This document shows positions 35,068-43,675 of a DNA stretch of 64,000 nucleotides, piece after piece (the first letter of the stretch is position 1; each line of letters starts with the position of its first letter). A program made the translations under genes and the position numbers. The DNA is taken from NCBI RefSeq assembly GCF_900187885.1, contig NZ_FYEK01000003.1, forward strand, positions 62,001-126,000, read 5' to 3'. Source of the stretch: Thermoflexus hugenholtzii JAD2. Lineage in GTDB: Bacteria > Chloroflexota > Anaerolineae > Thermoflexales > Thermoflexaceae. The notes below the pieces were generated by a model, which worked only from the letters and a program-made list of their open reading frames with translations, was not told the DNA's origin and did not search any database.

Positions 35068-35200
35068 CATCAGAGGGGAGCAATCTGGGAGCCTCAAAGA
35101 TAGAATGAGGTCGGCGGTCAAGGAGGCGCAGAGGACGGAAATCGCCATCATAAAGCACGATCAACTCCAAAGAAGATGACTACCGGAGGCATTCAATGAA

Positions 35201-35854
35201 ATGAAGGGAAAAAGCTGCTGGATGAGCCTGGTTCTGGTGGCCGCCCTGGCCGCGGCTTGCGCCCGGCCTACCCCCGAGCCGGCTTTCTGGATGGAGCCGT
35301 GCCCAAACCTTCCCCCCGAAACACCTCAGCCGACCCAGGTATCGGAAATCCTGGAGAAGCTCCCATTCATCCCAGCGGACACCCCGGTGGAGATCGGGGA
35401 TTGGATCGTCCGGGTGGGCAATCTCCGATGGACCTATGAGTATTTCGATTCCTACACCGGCAAGCCTGTCCGCAGCGAATGCCCATGGCTTTCCTTCGAA
35501 TGGGAATACCGAAGGAAGCACGCCGACGAGGGTTCGGTCAATCCGCTGTTCCTAACGGGGAGCGGACCCGCGACACTGGGGATCAGGCTCTATCTGGGTA
35601 TCGATCACTTTCGCGGATCAGACGCCTTCGTGGAAAGGGAGGCCTGGGACCCCGATCCCGAAAGGAAAGGGGAGGTAGGGGAGGGATATCGATGCCGCTG
35701 TTTCGTCCACGTGCGCCCGGAGTGGAGTCCCCGGTGGCTGGTGATCGAGGCCAGCCGCCCAGTCGGCGGGCTGCTGATCCCTATCCCGATCACGCTCTCG
35801 GATCCCATCGCCCGGGTCGAGGTCCCCCCGCCGCCTCCGGCGCCGAAACGCTGA
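35201..35854 (+). CDS. Predicted lipoprotein of unknown function
   Basis: 217 residues. Signal peptide ending in the lipobox LAAAC (Cys20), followed by a short Pro-rich linker. The mature part has strand-like segments (EIGDWIVRVGNLRWTYEYFD, CPWLSFEWEYRRKH, LGIRLYLGID, RWLVIEASRPVGGLLIPIPI) that suggest a beta-sandwich exposed on the cell surface. No family recognised. ATG 35201 follows GGAGG by 11 bases. It stands alone after the CRISPR array. Confidence 0.65.
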   Translation: MKGKSCWMSLVLVAALAAACARPTPEPAFWMEPCPNLPPETPQPTQVSEILEKLPFIPADTPVEIGDWIVRVGNLRWTYEYFDSYTGKPVRSECPWLSFEWEYRRKHADEGSVNPLFLTGSGPATLGIRLYLGIDHFRGSDAFVEREAWDPDPERKGEVGEGYRCRCFVHVRPEWSPRWLVIEASRPVGGLLIPIPITLSDPIARVEVPPPPPAPKR

Positions 35855-36284
35855 CAGCAAACCCACGTGGGATGCAGACCGGCGGAGAAGATGGAGAGGG
35901 GTAGGGAAGAGGGGAAGAGCGCTCCTTCCCCATGCCTGTGGGATGGAGCGCCGCCCAGATGATGGCCTGGTCCTCCTATCGACCCGGTCAGGATGCTTCC
36001 GCGTCGGCGCTGGAGAGGAACCCCACAAGGCCCGCATCGCCCGCTGGTGGCCTCCGGGCATTGCACCCCGCGCATCTTCCGAAGTGGTCACCGAAACGGA
36101 TCAGAGGCCGGCGCATCCAGATGAGGAACGATCTTCAGAACAGCCGGACCCAATCGGAAACCCGCCGGAGGCCAAACCCCTGAAGGGGAGAGGGCCCGAC
36201 GGGGGTCGCCCTGCTCCCCCGCGAGGCTTTGATTGGTTTAAGATACATTAAGCAAATCATCCCGAGGGCGCCCGGCAAGGCCCC
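35855..36284. other. Intergenic stretch without a recognisable gene
   Basis: About 430 bases between the lipoprotein and the convergent recombinase. Open frames exist but are short, lack ribosome-binding sites and show no domain I recognise; one (35943-36251, plus) has a Glu/Pro-rich composition like a decayed C-terminus. I see no tRNA, IS end or clear terminator. Confidence 0.5.
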
Positions 36285-36959
36285 TCACTCCTCCTCCCAC
36301 CGGATCCGATACCGACGCTGGAGGATCCGCAACGCCTGGAGGATCTCCCGGTTCATCTTCCGAGCTTCCGGCTGAAGAAATTCCGCCATCCGCTCGTGGA
36401 TCTCAATGAAGTCCAACAGCAACTCCGCCGGGGATCCGAACTCCCTGGTGGGATTCACCACCACAAGCGGCACGCCCATCAGCATGAACACCAGGTGAAG
36501 GAAGCGAGGATCCACCACCCCCAGCCAGCTCACGCGGCTGTAAGAGGTCACCATCAACGCCCGAAAAAGCCCCCGACGCCCCAGAAGGATCAAACGCTGC
36601 AAACCCTCCCCGATCCGATCCCCACCCCGAAGATCATAGTCCTCATAGAGGGCCACATAACCCATCGCATCGGCTGCCCTCCGCAAAACACCCAGCTGAC
36701 GCTCGATCTCGCGGTGGCAGGAAGCGCGGGCATACAGCGCGGCCGTGCGCTCAGGAGGCTGTTGCGGGGAAGAACCCATGATTTGCAACACCGAATCGAG
36801 CGGATACCGATAATGCCCACCCGGAGTCCGAACCGCCTGAATCCGACCCTCCCGAGCCCATCTCCTCAGACAACGCTCTGTCACTCCCAAAAGCCGGGCC
36901 GCCTCCTGAGGCTTCAGAAGAAGCTCAGGGTTCTTCTCCAGACCAGGTCGCACGTCCAT
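36285..36959 (-). CDS. IS607-type MerR-HTH serine recombinase without TnpB
   Basis: 224 residues. N-terminal MerR-like helix-turn-helix LKPQEAARLLGVTERCLRRWAREGRI and the wing VRTPGGHYRY (~residues 15-52), then a serine-recombinase domain beginning ALYARAS (Ser80 as candidate nucleophile), QLGVLRRAADAMGY, ALMVTSYSRVSWLG and a C-terminal helix GSPAELLLDFIEI. This is the TnpA architecture of IS607, which inserts via a serine nucleophile. No tnpB/IscB gene, guide RNA or ends are visible, so it may be a solitary recombinase or regulator. No strong RBS precedes ATG 36959. Its own promoter lies at 36997-37025. Confidence 0.78.
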   Translation of the reverse strand: MDVRPGLEKNPELLLKPQEAARLLGVTERCLRRWAREGRIQAVRTPGGHYRYPLDSVLQIMGSSPQQPPERTAALYARASCHREIERQLGVLRRAADAMGYVALYEDYDLRGGDRIGEGLQRLILLGRRGLFRALMVTSYSRVSWLGVVDPRFLHLVFMLMGVPLVVVNPTREFGSPAELLLDFIEIHERMAEFLQPEARKMNREILQALRILQRRYRIRWEEE

Positions 36960-36983
36960 GGATGAGATAGAGGCTCTAAGACC

Positions 36984-37025
36984 AAGGGTTATAGCCCTTA
37001 TACCACAATCGGGAGCTCCCGTCAA
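36984..37025 (-). promoter_or_regulatory. Promoter and operator-like palindrome of the serine recombinase gene
   Basis: On the minus strand: TTGACG (37020-37025), 17-base spacer, TATAAG (36997-37002). Immediately downstream AAGGG (36984-36988) and CCCTT (36995-36999) form an inverted repeat that overlaps the -10 box and presumed start point. A MerR-type HTH protein binding here would autoregulate. Confidence 0.65.
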
Positions 37026-37169
37026 GCCTCTCCGCCGGCTTCCACATAAAGCGCCTGCCTGAAAGTAGATCGACAGGGAACAGCCCTCGGTCGCACTCGC
37101 TGGTAAAATGATGAATCCGAAGACGCTTCTTTCGAGAACGCCAGCCGAAAGGAAAGAAAGGAGCTGCCG

Positions 37170-38192
37170 ATGACCGAGGGGCCGAGCCTGCGCCGGACCG
37201 TTTCGGTTTTCCTGGAAGCCCTGGCCGCCCGCTACGGCCGGCGTCCCCGAACCATCCAGACTTACCGAAGCGCCCTCCAGCGCTTCCTGGAATACCTCGC
37301 CGACCTCGATCTGGATCCTGAACACCAGACGCCCGAGGCGCTGGACCCCGCCCACGTGCGGGATTTCATCCCCTACCTGGAAGACCGCTACCGCCGGGAA
37401 GGCCGAACGCTGCCGGCAGCCACCCGCCAGACTTACCTGGCCGCACTGGTCAGCTGGGTCCACTTCCTCCTCGATGAGGGACTGTGGACGCTGCCCGCCG
37501 AGGAGGCGCGACGCCTGATCCGGGAGCTGCACGCCCAGCGCGGACGATCCACCCCTCCCCTGCCCCGCCTGCCCCGCGAGGAGCTCCTGAAGGCCTTGCT
37601 CCAGGCCGCCCGCGCTCGCTCCCCCTCCCCCTCCCCCCGCCACGAGCTCCGCCGCCTCCGGGACCTGGCCCTGGTGCTGGTCCTGCGCAGCAGCGGGATC
37701 CGGGTCGGCGAGCTGGTGGCGCTGCGGCGGGGCGATTTCGACCCCGCCCAGGGCATTCTCTGGATCCGCCACGGCAAGGGCGGCAAAGAGCGCCTCGCCT
37801 TTCTGGACGAGGCCGCCGTCCGCGCCCTCGAGGCCTACCTGCAGGCCCGCGACGCGGGAGTCCGCGGGAAGGGCCGCGATCACCTCCCCCTCTTCGCACG
37901 CCATGACAAAGGGGCCGGCGCCGCCGTCCGCCCCCTGACCCCCGAAGGGGTCCGCCGCGCCCTGGCCGCCCTGGCCCGGGAGGCCGGGCTGGAGGAACCC
38001 CTCACGCCCCATCAGTTCCGCCACTACTTCGCCACGCGCGTCCTGGAGGCCACCGGGGATCTGGCCGCGGTGCAGGACCTCCTGGGCCACGCCTCCCCCA
38101 CCACCACCCGCCGCTACGCCCGGGTCTCCCCCCGACGCCTGCGCGCCGTCCACCGCCAGGCCTTCAAGGGCACCGAGCCTTCCGAAGACTGA
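37170..38192 (+). CDS. XerC/XerD-like tyrosine recombinase
   Basis: 340 residues. N-terminal SAM-like core-binding domain (RTIQTYRSALQRFLEYLADL, residues 27-46) and the C-terminal catalytic domain with the full set: Arg178 in SGIRVGEL, Lys203 in HGKGGKER, His281 and Arg284 in HQFRHYF, His307 in LLGHAS, Tyr316 in RRYARV. So it should be an active site-specific recombinase. It is longer than housekeeping Xer proteins (about 300) because of a linker at ~122-160 rich in Arg/Pro/Ser, so it may be an element integrase rather than the dif recombinase. RBS AAAGGAG. Divergent from the serine recombinase. Confidence 0.9.
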   Translation: MTEGPSLRRTVSVFLEALAARYGRRPRTIQTYRSALQRFLEYLADLDLDPEHQTPEALDPAHVRDFIPYLEDRYRREGRTLPAATRQTYLAALVSWVHFLLDEGLWTLPAEEARRLIRELHAQRGRSTPPLPRLPREELLKALLQAARARSPSPSPRHELRRLRDLALVLVLRSSGIRVGELVALRRGDFDPAQGILWIRHGKGGKERLAFLDEAAVRALEAYLQARDAGVRGKGRDHLPLFARHDKGAGAAVRPLTPEGVRRALAALAREAGLEEPLTPHQFRHYFATRVLEATGDLAAVQDLLGHASPTTTRRYARVSPRRLRAVHRQAFKGTEPSED

Positions 38193-38281
38193 TCCGAACC
38201 GTGCCCTTGCTGGACGTCATTCGTGATATCATGAAAGTGAACGCACCCGCGCACAGTCCTCACTGCGAAGGAGGGATCTCT

Positions 38282-38497
38282 ATGGCAGAGACCCGATCCC
38301 GATGGTCGGAAGAGGCCCGGACCCACCTGCGGGCAGCCTCCCGGGAGCTCCGGGAGGCGATGAAGGCGATGCTCCCGGAGGGGTTCTGGCAGCACCTCCG
38401 GGCGGCCCGCCGGGAGACCCTGCTGGCCCTGCGCACCGCCATCGACGCATGGCTGGAAGAGGGGGAGAAACCCCAGACAGGCCCCCACCCCTCCTGA
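38282..38497 (+). CDS. Small helical hypothetical protein, 71 residues
   Basis: ATG 38282 follows AAGGAGGG. It codes for a mostly alpha-helical, Arg/Glu/Ala-rich protein (SEEARTHLRAASRELREAMKAML, AARRETLLALRTAIDAWLEE) with no Cys and no membrane segment. No family recognised; amphipathic helices suggest a coiled-coil dimer. An in-frame ATG at 38201 lacks an RBS. The gene lies downstream of the tyrosine recombinase. Confidence 0.55.
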   Translation: MAETRSRWSEEARTHLRAASRELREAMKAMLPEGFWQHLRAARRETLLALRTAIDAWLEEGEKPQTGPHPS

Positions 38498-38550
38498 ACC
38501 CAGGGGCACGCCCGAAGCGCTTCCTCGGATCCGGAGGGGAGGAGCTTCCC

Positions 38551-38841
38551 CTACCCTCCCCCTCCGCGACGCCAGCGTAATGGGCGCAGCCCCCACAACA
38601 ACCATAACCCGCCGATCCCGAACAGCGCCCCGGCCAGGGCGGGTTGATGGTTCAACCCGGCGAACAACCCCAGCATCACCCAGACGAACCCGGTGAGCTG
38701 CCAGATCAGCCGCTGGAACCCCTCCGCGATCAGAGACAGGGTCTCCCGGGCTTCGGGGAACGTCACCCGCCACTGCAGCTCCCCGCGCAGCGAGCGCTCC
38801 AGGAACCGCTGGAGATCCAGGGGGTCCGCAGGATCCCCCAC
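38551..38841 (-). pseudogene. C-terminal end of UbiB kinase, separated by a one-base frameshift
   Basis: This frame encodes LDLQRFLERSLRGELQWRV, an amphipathic stretch, then two membrane helices (LIWQLTGFVWVMLGLFAGL and ALFGIGGLWLLWGL) and a basic end. That is what normally ends UbiB/ABC1 proteins. The upstream kinase frame instead ends in an unrelated tail (SGSWSARCAGSCSGG). One extra base in the five-G run 38820-38824 joins them as GILRT-P-LDLQRF. It could also be read as a separate GTG-started gene at 38841, but the fit to the UbiB tail argues against this. Confidence 0.7.
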
Positions 38842-40208
38842 GCCGCCTCAAGGATCTGCTCCACCCACCTCCACGGCTCCTCTTCCAGCAGGCGCCGCGC
38901 GAAGGGCTCCGCCTCTTCAAAGACGTTGAACTCCGGATCCAGCCGGGTGACCAGCCCCGCCAGCAGCCCCAGGGTGCGCCCGAGCAACAGAAAATCCTGG
39001 GGGATCTGAAAGGGGAAGCGCAGGAGCAGCTCGCGGAACTCCAGAAAGAGCGTCTCCACCTCCATAAGCGACCATTCCCGCAGCGCTCTCATCGAAAGAC
39101 CCCAGATCCGATCCAGCAGCCGCTCCACCGCCCGGAGGAGGAGCGTTCGATCCGCCTCCGGCAGCAGAAACCCCAGCGCGTCCATCGCCCGCACGATCCG
39201 CCCCGCATCTCGGGTCCCCAGGCCGATGGCCGCCTCCCGCAGCCACCGGCGAGCCTCCGGGGAGATCCACCCCACCATGCCGAAGTCCACAAAGTGCAGA
39301 CGGAACGGGCGTCCGCTCCCCTCCGATCCCTCCCCCTCCAGCGGCGCCACGAAGAGATTGCCCGGATGCGGATCGGCGTGGAAGAAGCCGTCCTCGAAGA
39401 CCTGCTTCAAATAGACCTGATAAAGCCGCCGCGCCACCTCCGAGCGGGAGATGCCGGCCGCCTCGATGGCCTCCAGATCCGTGATCTTGATGGCCGTCAC
39501 ATCCTCCAGCACCAGGACGCGCCGACGGGTGTGGGACCAGAAAGGCCGTGGGATCCGGACCCCCGGATCCCCGGCGAAGTTGCGGGCGAACTGCTCCGCG
39601 TTCCGCGCCTCCGCCAGGTAATCCAGCTCCATCCACAGCGTGCGGCTGAACTCCCCAAGCAGACGATCCAGATCCACCCGCCGGCGCAACGGGGGGTAAA
39701 GGGAAAGGACGCGGATCACCACCTGCAACGCGGCGAGGTCCGCCGCCAGCAGCCGCTCGATGCCCGGCCGCTGCACCTTCACCATCACCGGCGTCCCATC
39801 CGGGAGCCACGCCCGATGGACCTGACCCAGGGAGGCCCCCGCGATGGCGACGGCCTCGAAGGCCCGGAAGGCCGCTTCCGGCGGCTTCCCCAGCTCGGCC
39901 TCCAACAACGGACGGATCCGCTCGAAGGGCTCGGCCGGCACCTCATCCTGGAGCCGGGCCAGCTCCTCGGTCACGAAGTCCGGCAGGAGATCCACCCGGG
40001 CGCTCAGGAACTGACCCAGCTTGATCAGCGCACCGCCCAGCTGCACCGCCAGGTCTCCGAACGCCGCCGCCCAGCGCCGGTAGCGCGCCGGCGCCGTCTC
40101 CCGGACCCAGGCCGGGCGCAACCGCCGCAGAAGAAACTCCCACCACACCCCATGCGCCAGCAGCCGGAGCGCGAACCCCAACACCCGGAAGAACCGCGCG
40201 TAGACCAT
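38763..40208 (-). CDS. UbiB/ABC1/AarF family atypical kinase
   Basis: 481 residues in this frame. UbiB hallmarks in order: ALIKLGQFLSAR (the K-x-G-Q motif), an Ala-rich nucleotide loop AIAGASLGQVHRAWLPDGTPVMVKVQRPG with the ATP-binding Lys, LEDVTAIKI, the catalytic loop FFHADPHPGN and the metal-binding DFG in VDFGMVG. Family members are membrane-associated ATPases/kinases needed for quinone or lipid homeostasis. Start is the ATG at 40208 behind GGGAGG; the frame continues upstream as a shadow. Its C-terminus is out of register after 38824 (see the adjoining piece), so the natural protein is probably about 550 residues with two C-terminal helices. Confidence 0.88.
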   Translation of the reverse strand: MVYARFFRVLGFALRLLAHGVWWEFLLRRLRPAWVRETAPARYRRWAAAFGDLAVQLGGALIKLGQFLSARVDLLPDFVTEELARLQDEVPAEPFERIRPLLEAELGKPPEAAFRAFEAVAIAGASLGQVHRAWLPDGTPVMVKVQRPGIERLLAADLAALQVVIRVLSLYPPLRRRVDLDRLLGEFSRTLWMELDYLAEARNAEQFARNFAGDPGVRIPRPFWSHTRRRVLVLEDVTAIKITDLEAIEAAGISRSEVARRLYQVYLKQVFEDGFFHADPHPGNLFVAPLEGEGSEGSGRPFRLHFVDFGMVGWISPEARRWLREAAIGLGTRDAGRIVRAMDALGFLLPEADRTLLLRAVERLLDRIWGLSMRALREWSLMEVETLFLEFRELLLRFPFQIPQDFLLLGRTLGLLAGLVTRLDPEFNVFEEAEPFARRLLEEEPWRWVEQILEAAWGILRTPWISSGSWSARCAGSCSGG

Positions 40209-40358
40209 CCCGAACCTCCCTGAACGAGGCGCCCCACGAATCGCTCGTAGCGCGCCTTCCATCCCATTGTAGAAGCGGGACTGCAGGCCTGCTTGTGCCA
40301 CAACTCCTTGAAGGGATGGAAAATATAGGGGATTGAACCCTGCCTCCCGGAGCCAAGC

Positions 40359-41567
40359 ATGGCGCTTCCCCGGGGATCCGCGCGCCTGTATCTGAAGCCG
40401 GGGCACGACCGGCCGGTCCGCCGCCATCACCCCTGGATCTTCTCCGGCGCCATGGGGCGTCTGGAGGGCCCGGTGGAGGACGGGGGCCTGGTGGAGGTCT
40501 TCGCCTTCGAGGGCGAATGGCTCGCCCGGGGCTACCTCAACCGCCGCTCCCAGATCCTGGCCCGCTTGCTCACCTGGGACCCCCAGGAGGCGGTGGAGGA
40601 GGCCTTCTGGCGCCGGCGCCTGGTGCGGGCCGCCCAAGCCCGCGAGGCCCTCGGCCTGCAAGCCCACACCACCGCCTATCGCTTGGTCTTCGCCGAGAGC
40701 GACGGGCTGCCCGGCCTGATCGTGGACCGCTACAACGAGTTCCTGGTCCTCCAGTCCCTTACTCTGGGCATCGAACGCTGGAAGCCCCTCCTTGTCGAGC
40801 TGCTTCAGGAGATGTTCCGACCGCGGGGAATCTACGAACGCAGCGATGTGGACGTGCGGGAGAAAGAGGGGCTGCCGCCGCGTTGCGGGCTACTGGCCGG
40901 CGAAGCCCCGCCCGAGCGACTGATCATCACCGAGCATGGGCATCGCTTCTACGTGGACCTGGCGCGGGGGCACAAGACTGGCTTCTACCTGGATCAGCGG
41001 GAGAACCGCCGGCGGGCGGCCGCTTACCTAAGCGGCGCGGAGGAGGCCCTCAACGCCTTCTCGTACACCGGGGCCTTCGCCGTTTACGCCCTGGCCGCCG
41101 GGGCCCGCCGCGTGGTGAACGTGGATACATCAGCGGAGGCCCTGCGCCTGGCAGCGGAGAACCTGCGCCTCAACGGCTTCCGGGAGGACCGCTTCGAGAA
41201 CGTGGAAGGGGACGCCTTTCAGGTGCTGCGGCGCTTCGTCGCTGACGGCCGGCGGTTCGACGCCGTCATCCTCGATCCCCCTAAGTTCGCCTACTCCCAG
41301 GCGCACCTGAACCGCGCGGCCCGCGGCTATAAAGACATCAACCTGCAGGCCTTACGCCTGATCCGCCCGGGTGGGCTCCTGATCACCTTCTCATGCTCCG
41401 GCCTGGTCTCCCCGGAGCTCTTCCAGAAGATCGTCTTCGCCGCCGCGGAAGACGCCGGGCGCGAGGTCCAGATCCTCGAGAAGCTCTCCCAGGGACCCGA
41501 TCATCCCATCCGCCTCTCGTTCCCCGAGTCCGAATACCTCAAAGGCCTGATCTGCCGGGTCTGGTGA
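40359..41567 (+). CDS. rlmI: Class I SAM-dependent rRNA methyltransferase RlmI-like
   Basis: 402 residues. N-terminal PUA domain (LYLKPGHDRPVRRHHPWIFSGA, residues 10-31), a central EEHD-like region (VFAESDGLPGLIVDRYNEFLVLQ), then the Rossmann methyltransferase: GFYLDQRENRR, LNAFSYTGAFAVYAL (motif I), VNVDTSAEAL, and catalytic motif DAVILDPPKFAYS. Family members make m5C in 23S rRNA (C1962 in E. coli). No active-site Cys typical of m5C enzymes is needed in this group. Divergent from ubiB across about 150 bases. Confidence 0.9.
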   Translation: MALPRGSARLYLKPGHDRPVRRHHPWIFSGAMGRLEGPVEDGGLVEVFAFEGEWLARGYLNRRSQILARLLTWDPQEAVEEAFWRRRLVRAAQAREALGLQAHTTAYRLVFAESDGLPGLIVDRYNEFLVLQSLTLGIERWKPLLVELLQEMFRPRGIYERSDVDVREKEGLPPRCGLLAGEAPPERLIITEHGHRFYVDLARGHKTGFYLDQRENRRRAAAYLSGAEEALNAFSYTGAFAVYALAAGARRVVNVDTSAEALRLAAENLRLNGFREDRFENVEGDAFQVLRRFVADGRRFDAVILDPPKFAYSQAHLNRAARGYKDINLQALRLIRPGGLLITFSCSGLVSPELFQKIVFAAAEDAGREVQILEKLSQGPDHPIRLSFPESEYLKGLICRVW

Positions 41568-41643
41568 GATCCCGGGCGGACCCGGCGTTTCGGATTTAGT
41601 TCGGATTTAGATGGGAGGAGAGCAACGAGAAGAGGGGGCCGGG

Positions 41644-41740
41644 ATGACCGTGCAGGTCGCTCTTCGCAAGTTCACAGTGGACGAATACCATCGGCTGGCT
41701 GAAACGGGCATCCTCTCTGTGGATGAGATCCTGGGATGGG
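41644..41740 (+). pseudogene. N-terminal remnant of a Uma2-family nuclease
   Basis: The first ~30 codons read MTVQVALRKFTVDEYHRLAETGILS-DE, the near-invariant opening of Uma2 (DUF820) restriction-endonuclease-fold proteins. The homology stops where the frame runs into the 3' end of the oppositely oriented aminotransferase gene. The other ~85% of the gene is missing. Probably cut off by a deletion or rearrangement that brought the aminotransferase here. Confidence 0.7.
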
Positions 41741-41741
41741 C

Positions 41742-43001
41742 CTATATCCTTTCCCGAACCAGACGCCTTAAGGCTTCCAGCAGCCGATCGATCTCCTCCA
41801 GGGTGTTGTAGTGGAGCGCGCCCACCCGGACCAGACCGCCCTGCCCTTCCAGGCCCAGCCGCTCCGTGACCCCTTGCGCGTAGAAGTTGCCGTCCCAGAC
41901 ATAGATGCCTTCCCGCCCCAGGGCCTCCGCGGCCTCCCGGGGATGGCGTCCGGAGATCCGGAACGAGACCGTGGGCACCCGCTCCGCCCAGCGCGCCATG
42001 CTCCGGATGCCGTAAACCATGACCCCGGGAAGCTCCTCCAGCCCCTCCAGCAGCCGCGCGCACAGATCCCGCTCGTGCTCCCGGATCTTCTCCATGGCGG
42101 CGCGGATCGCCGCGCGCCGGGAGGGATCGGTTGGGGTTCCGAAGCGCCGCCCGATGTCCGCCAAATACTCCACCGCCGCGGTCAGCCCGGCCAACCCCTC
42201 GTGGTTTTGCGTCCCGGTCTCGAAGGCCTCCGGGGGATGATCCGGCGCCGGGCGCACCTTATAGGGCTGGAGGGCCCGCAGCCGCTCCATGCGCCCGTAA
42301 AGGAAGCCCACGTGGGGGCCGAAGAATTTATACGCGGAGCAGACCAGGAAGTCGCATCCCAGCTCCCGCACATCGATGAAGAGATGCGGGGCGGCGTGCA
42401 CCGCGTCCACGTAGACCCAGGCGCCGACCGCATGGGCCATCTCGACGATCCGGCGCACGGGGTTCACCGTGCCCAGGGCGTTGGAGGCATAGCCCACGGC
42501 CACCACCCGGGTCCGCTCCGAGAGGACGCGGGCCAGCCCCTCCAGATCCAGGGTGCCATCTTCCACATGGAAGTCGACCCAGCGGATGACCGCCCCCTGC
42601 TCCGCCAGGGCCAGCCACGGCGCCACATTGGCGTCGTGGTCCAGGCGGGTGACCACGATCTCATCCCCCGGCCGGAGCCGGCGGCCGATGGCCCGGCTGA
42701 TCTGGAAGGTCAAGGTAGTCATGTTCGGCCCGAAGACGATCTCCTCCGGCGAGGCGCCGATCAGGTCGGCCGCAGCCCGACGGGCCTCCATAATCCCCGC
42801 ATCCACCCGCCGGCTGGTGGGAAAGGCGCCGTGGGTGTTGGCGTTCGCTTCCACCATGGCCCGGGCCATCGCCTCGATCACCCGGCGCGGGACCTGAGAG
42901 CCCCCTGGGCCGTCCAGGAAGACCGGGATCCGGCCTTCGATGACCTGCCCCAGGGCCGGGAACTCCGAACGAATCTGTTTCACCCATTCCGGCGTCCGCA
43001 T
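41742..43001 (-). CDS. Cysteine desulfurase-like class V aminotransferase
   Basis: 419 residues, ATG 43001 behind GGGGAGG. Starts with FLDGPGGSQVP and has ANTHGAFPTSRR, FGPNMTTLTFQISRAIG, VTRLDHDANVAPW, YVDAVHAAPHLFIDV (PLP-stacking Asp/His) and the Schiff-base Lys in VCSAYKFFGPHVG. This matches the VC1184-like branch of cysteine-desulfurase-like enzymes rather than IscS/SufS: the catalytic Cys loop of true desulfurases is not obvious. Substrate unknown. The last codons overlap the Uma2 remnant's strand end. Confidence 0.85.
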   Translation of the reverse strand: MRTPEWVKQIRSEFPALGQVIEGRIPVFLDGPGGSQVPRRVIEAMARAMVEANANTHGAFPTSRRVDAGIMEARRAAADLIGASPEEIVFGPNMTTLTFQISRAIGRRLRPGDEIVVTRLDHDANVAPWLALAEQGAVIRWVDFHVEDGTLDLEGLARVLSERTRVVAVGYASNALGTVNPVRRIVEMAHAVGAWVYVDAVHAAPHLFIDVRELGCDFLVCSAYKFFGPHVGFLYGRMERLRALQPYKVRPAPDHPPEAFETGTQNHEGLAGLTAAVEYLADIGRRFGTPTDPSRRAAIRAAMEKIREHERDLCARLLEGLEELPGVMVYGIRSMARWAERVPTVSFRISGRHPREAAEALGREGIYVWDGNFYAQGVTERLGLEGQGGLVRVGALHYNTLEEIDRLLEALRRLVRERI

Positions 43002-43049
43002 GAAGCGCCTCCCCTTGCTACATGATCCCAAAGGCTTCACGTGCATTCT

Positions 43050-43675
43050 TTAAGGAAACTGGCGGAGGAGCGCCTGCCTGATGCGGTCCAGCTCTCCCAG
43101 CGCCCGCCCGATGAACGTCAGCTGGCCGAGCCAGAGCGTCGAGAGGGGAACCGGGCCCATGCGCGGCACATCCTCCAGGCCGTAACGGGCCAGCAGGATC
43201 AGGTTCCAGGCGATGGCGCCCAGGCTGAGGGTGAGGACCGGCCGCATCCCCCATCGCCTCCACCCGGCCTCGTAGAGGGCCGCCAGCCCAAGGGCGAACC
43301 CGGCGAACAGACCGGTGAGCAGGCGAGGCCCGAAGGCCGCCGCCCCGGACCAGACGCTCCACGAGCCTACAATATAAAGTTGGGCGCTGGTCTGCGCCAG
43401 CAGCAGACGGGCCCACGCCGGGCGGGCGCGCCGCAGTGGCCCGGCCAGGCCGGCGAGGGCGAACGCGGCGATCGGCGTCCAGGGAAACAGCCCGCGGTTG
43501 GTGGAGAAGAGCACCTCGAGCCAATGGGGCGCGCGGAGATCGAACGTCCCCGCCCCAGCGATCCCATAGGGATTCCCGACGAGCCACGCGCCGAAGACCA
43601 CGCGCCAGCCGATCATCTGGGGGAGGAACCCGACCCAGGCCCCAACCCCCAGGGAGAGCAAGCGGAGGATCCCCC
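43050..43675 (-). pseudogene. C-terminal part of a membrane glycosyltransferase, out of frame
   Basis: Continues the protein at 43613-44371 after a one-base shift at the five-C run 43671-43675. It reads ILRLLSLGVGAWVGFLPQMI, FSTNRGLFPWTPIAAFALAGL, FGPRLLTGLFAGFALGLAAL, with four or five further helices. FGPRLLTG and FSTNRGLFPWTP are typical of the C-terminal half of GT39-like dolichyl-phosphate-mannose-type transferases. With one more base the two halves give a 440-residue protein. Also possible as a separate remnant, but the continuity argues for one gene. Confidence 0.7.

Noticed and set aside
30588-35170. Many short open frames within the CRISPR array on both strands, with repeated peptides from the repeat unit
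   Set aside because: They are translations of the repeat and spacers. The periodic peptide (SNQRGIET or FQSHAGSIEA) has no RBS and follows the 67-base period.
38551-38841. Stand-alone 96-residue membrane protein gene downstream of ubiB
   Set aside because: Best explained as the UbiB C-terminus after a one-base shift: the sequence continues smoothly across 38820-38824 and gives the usual end of UbiB proteins.
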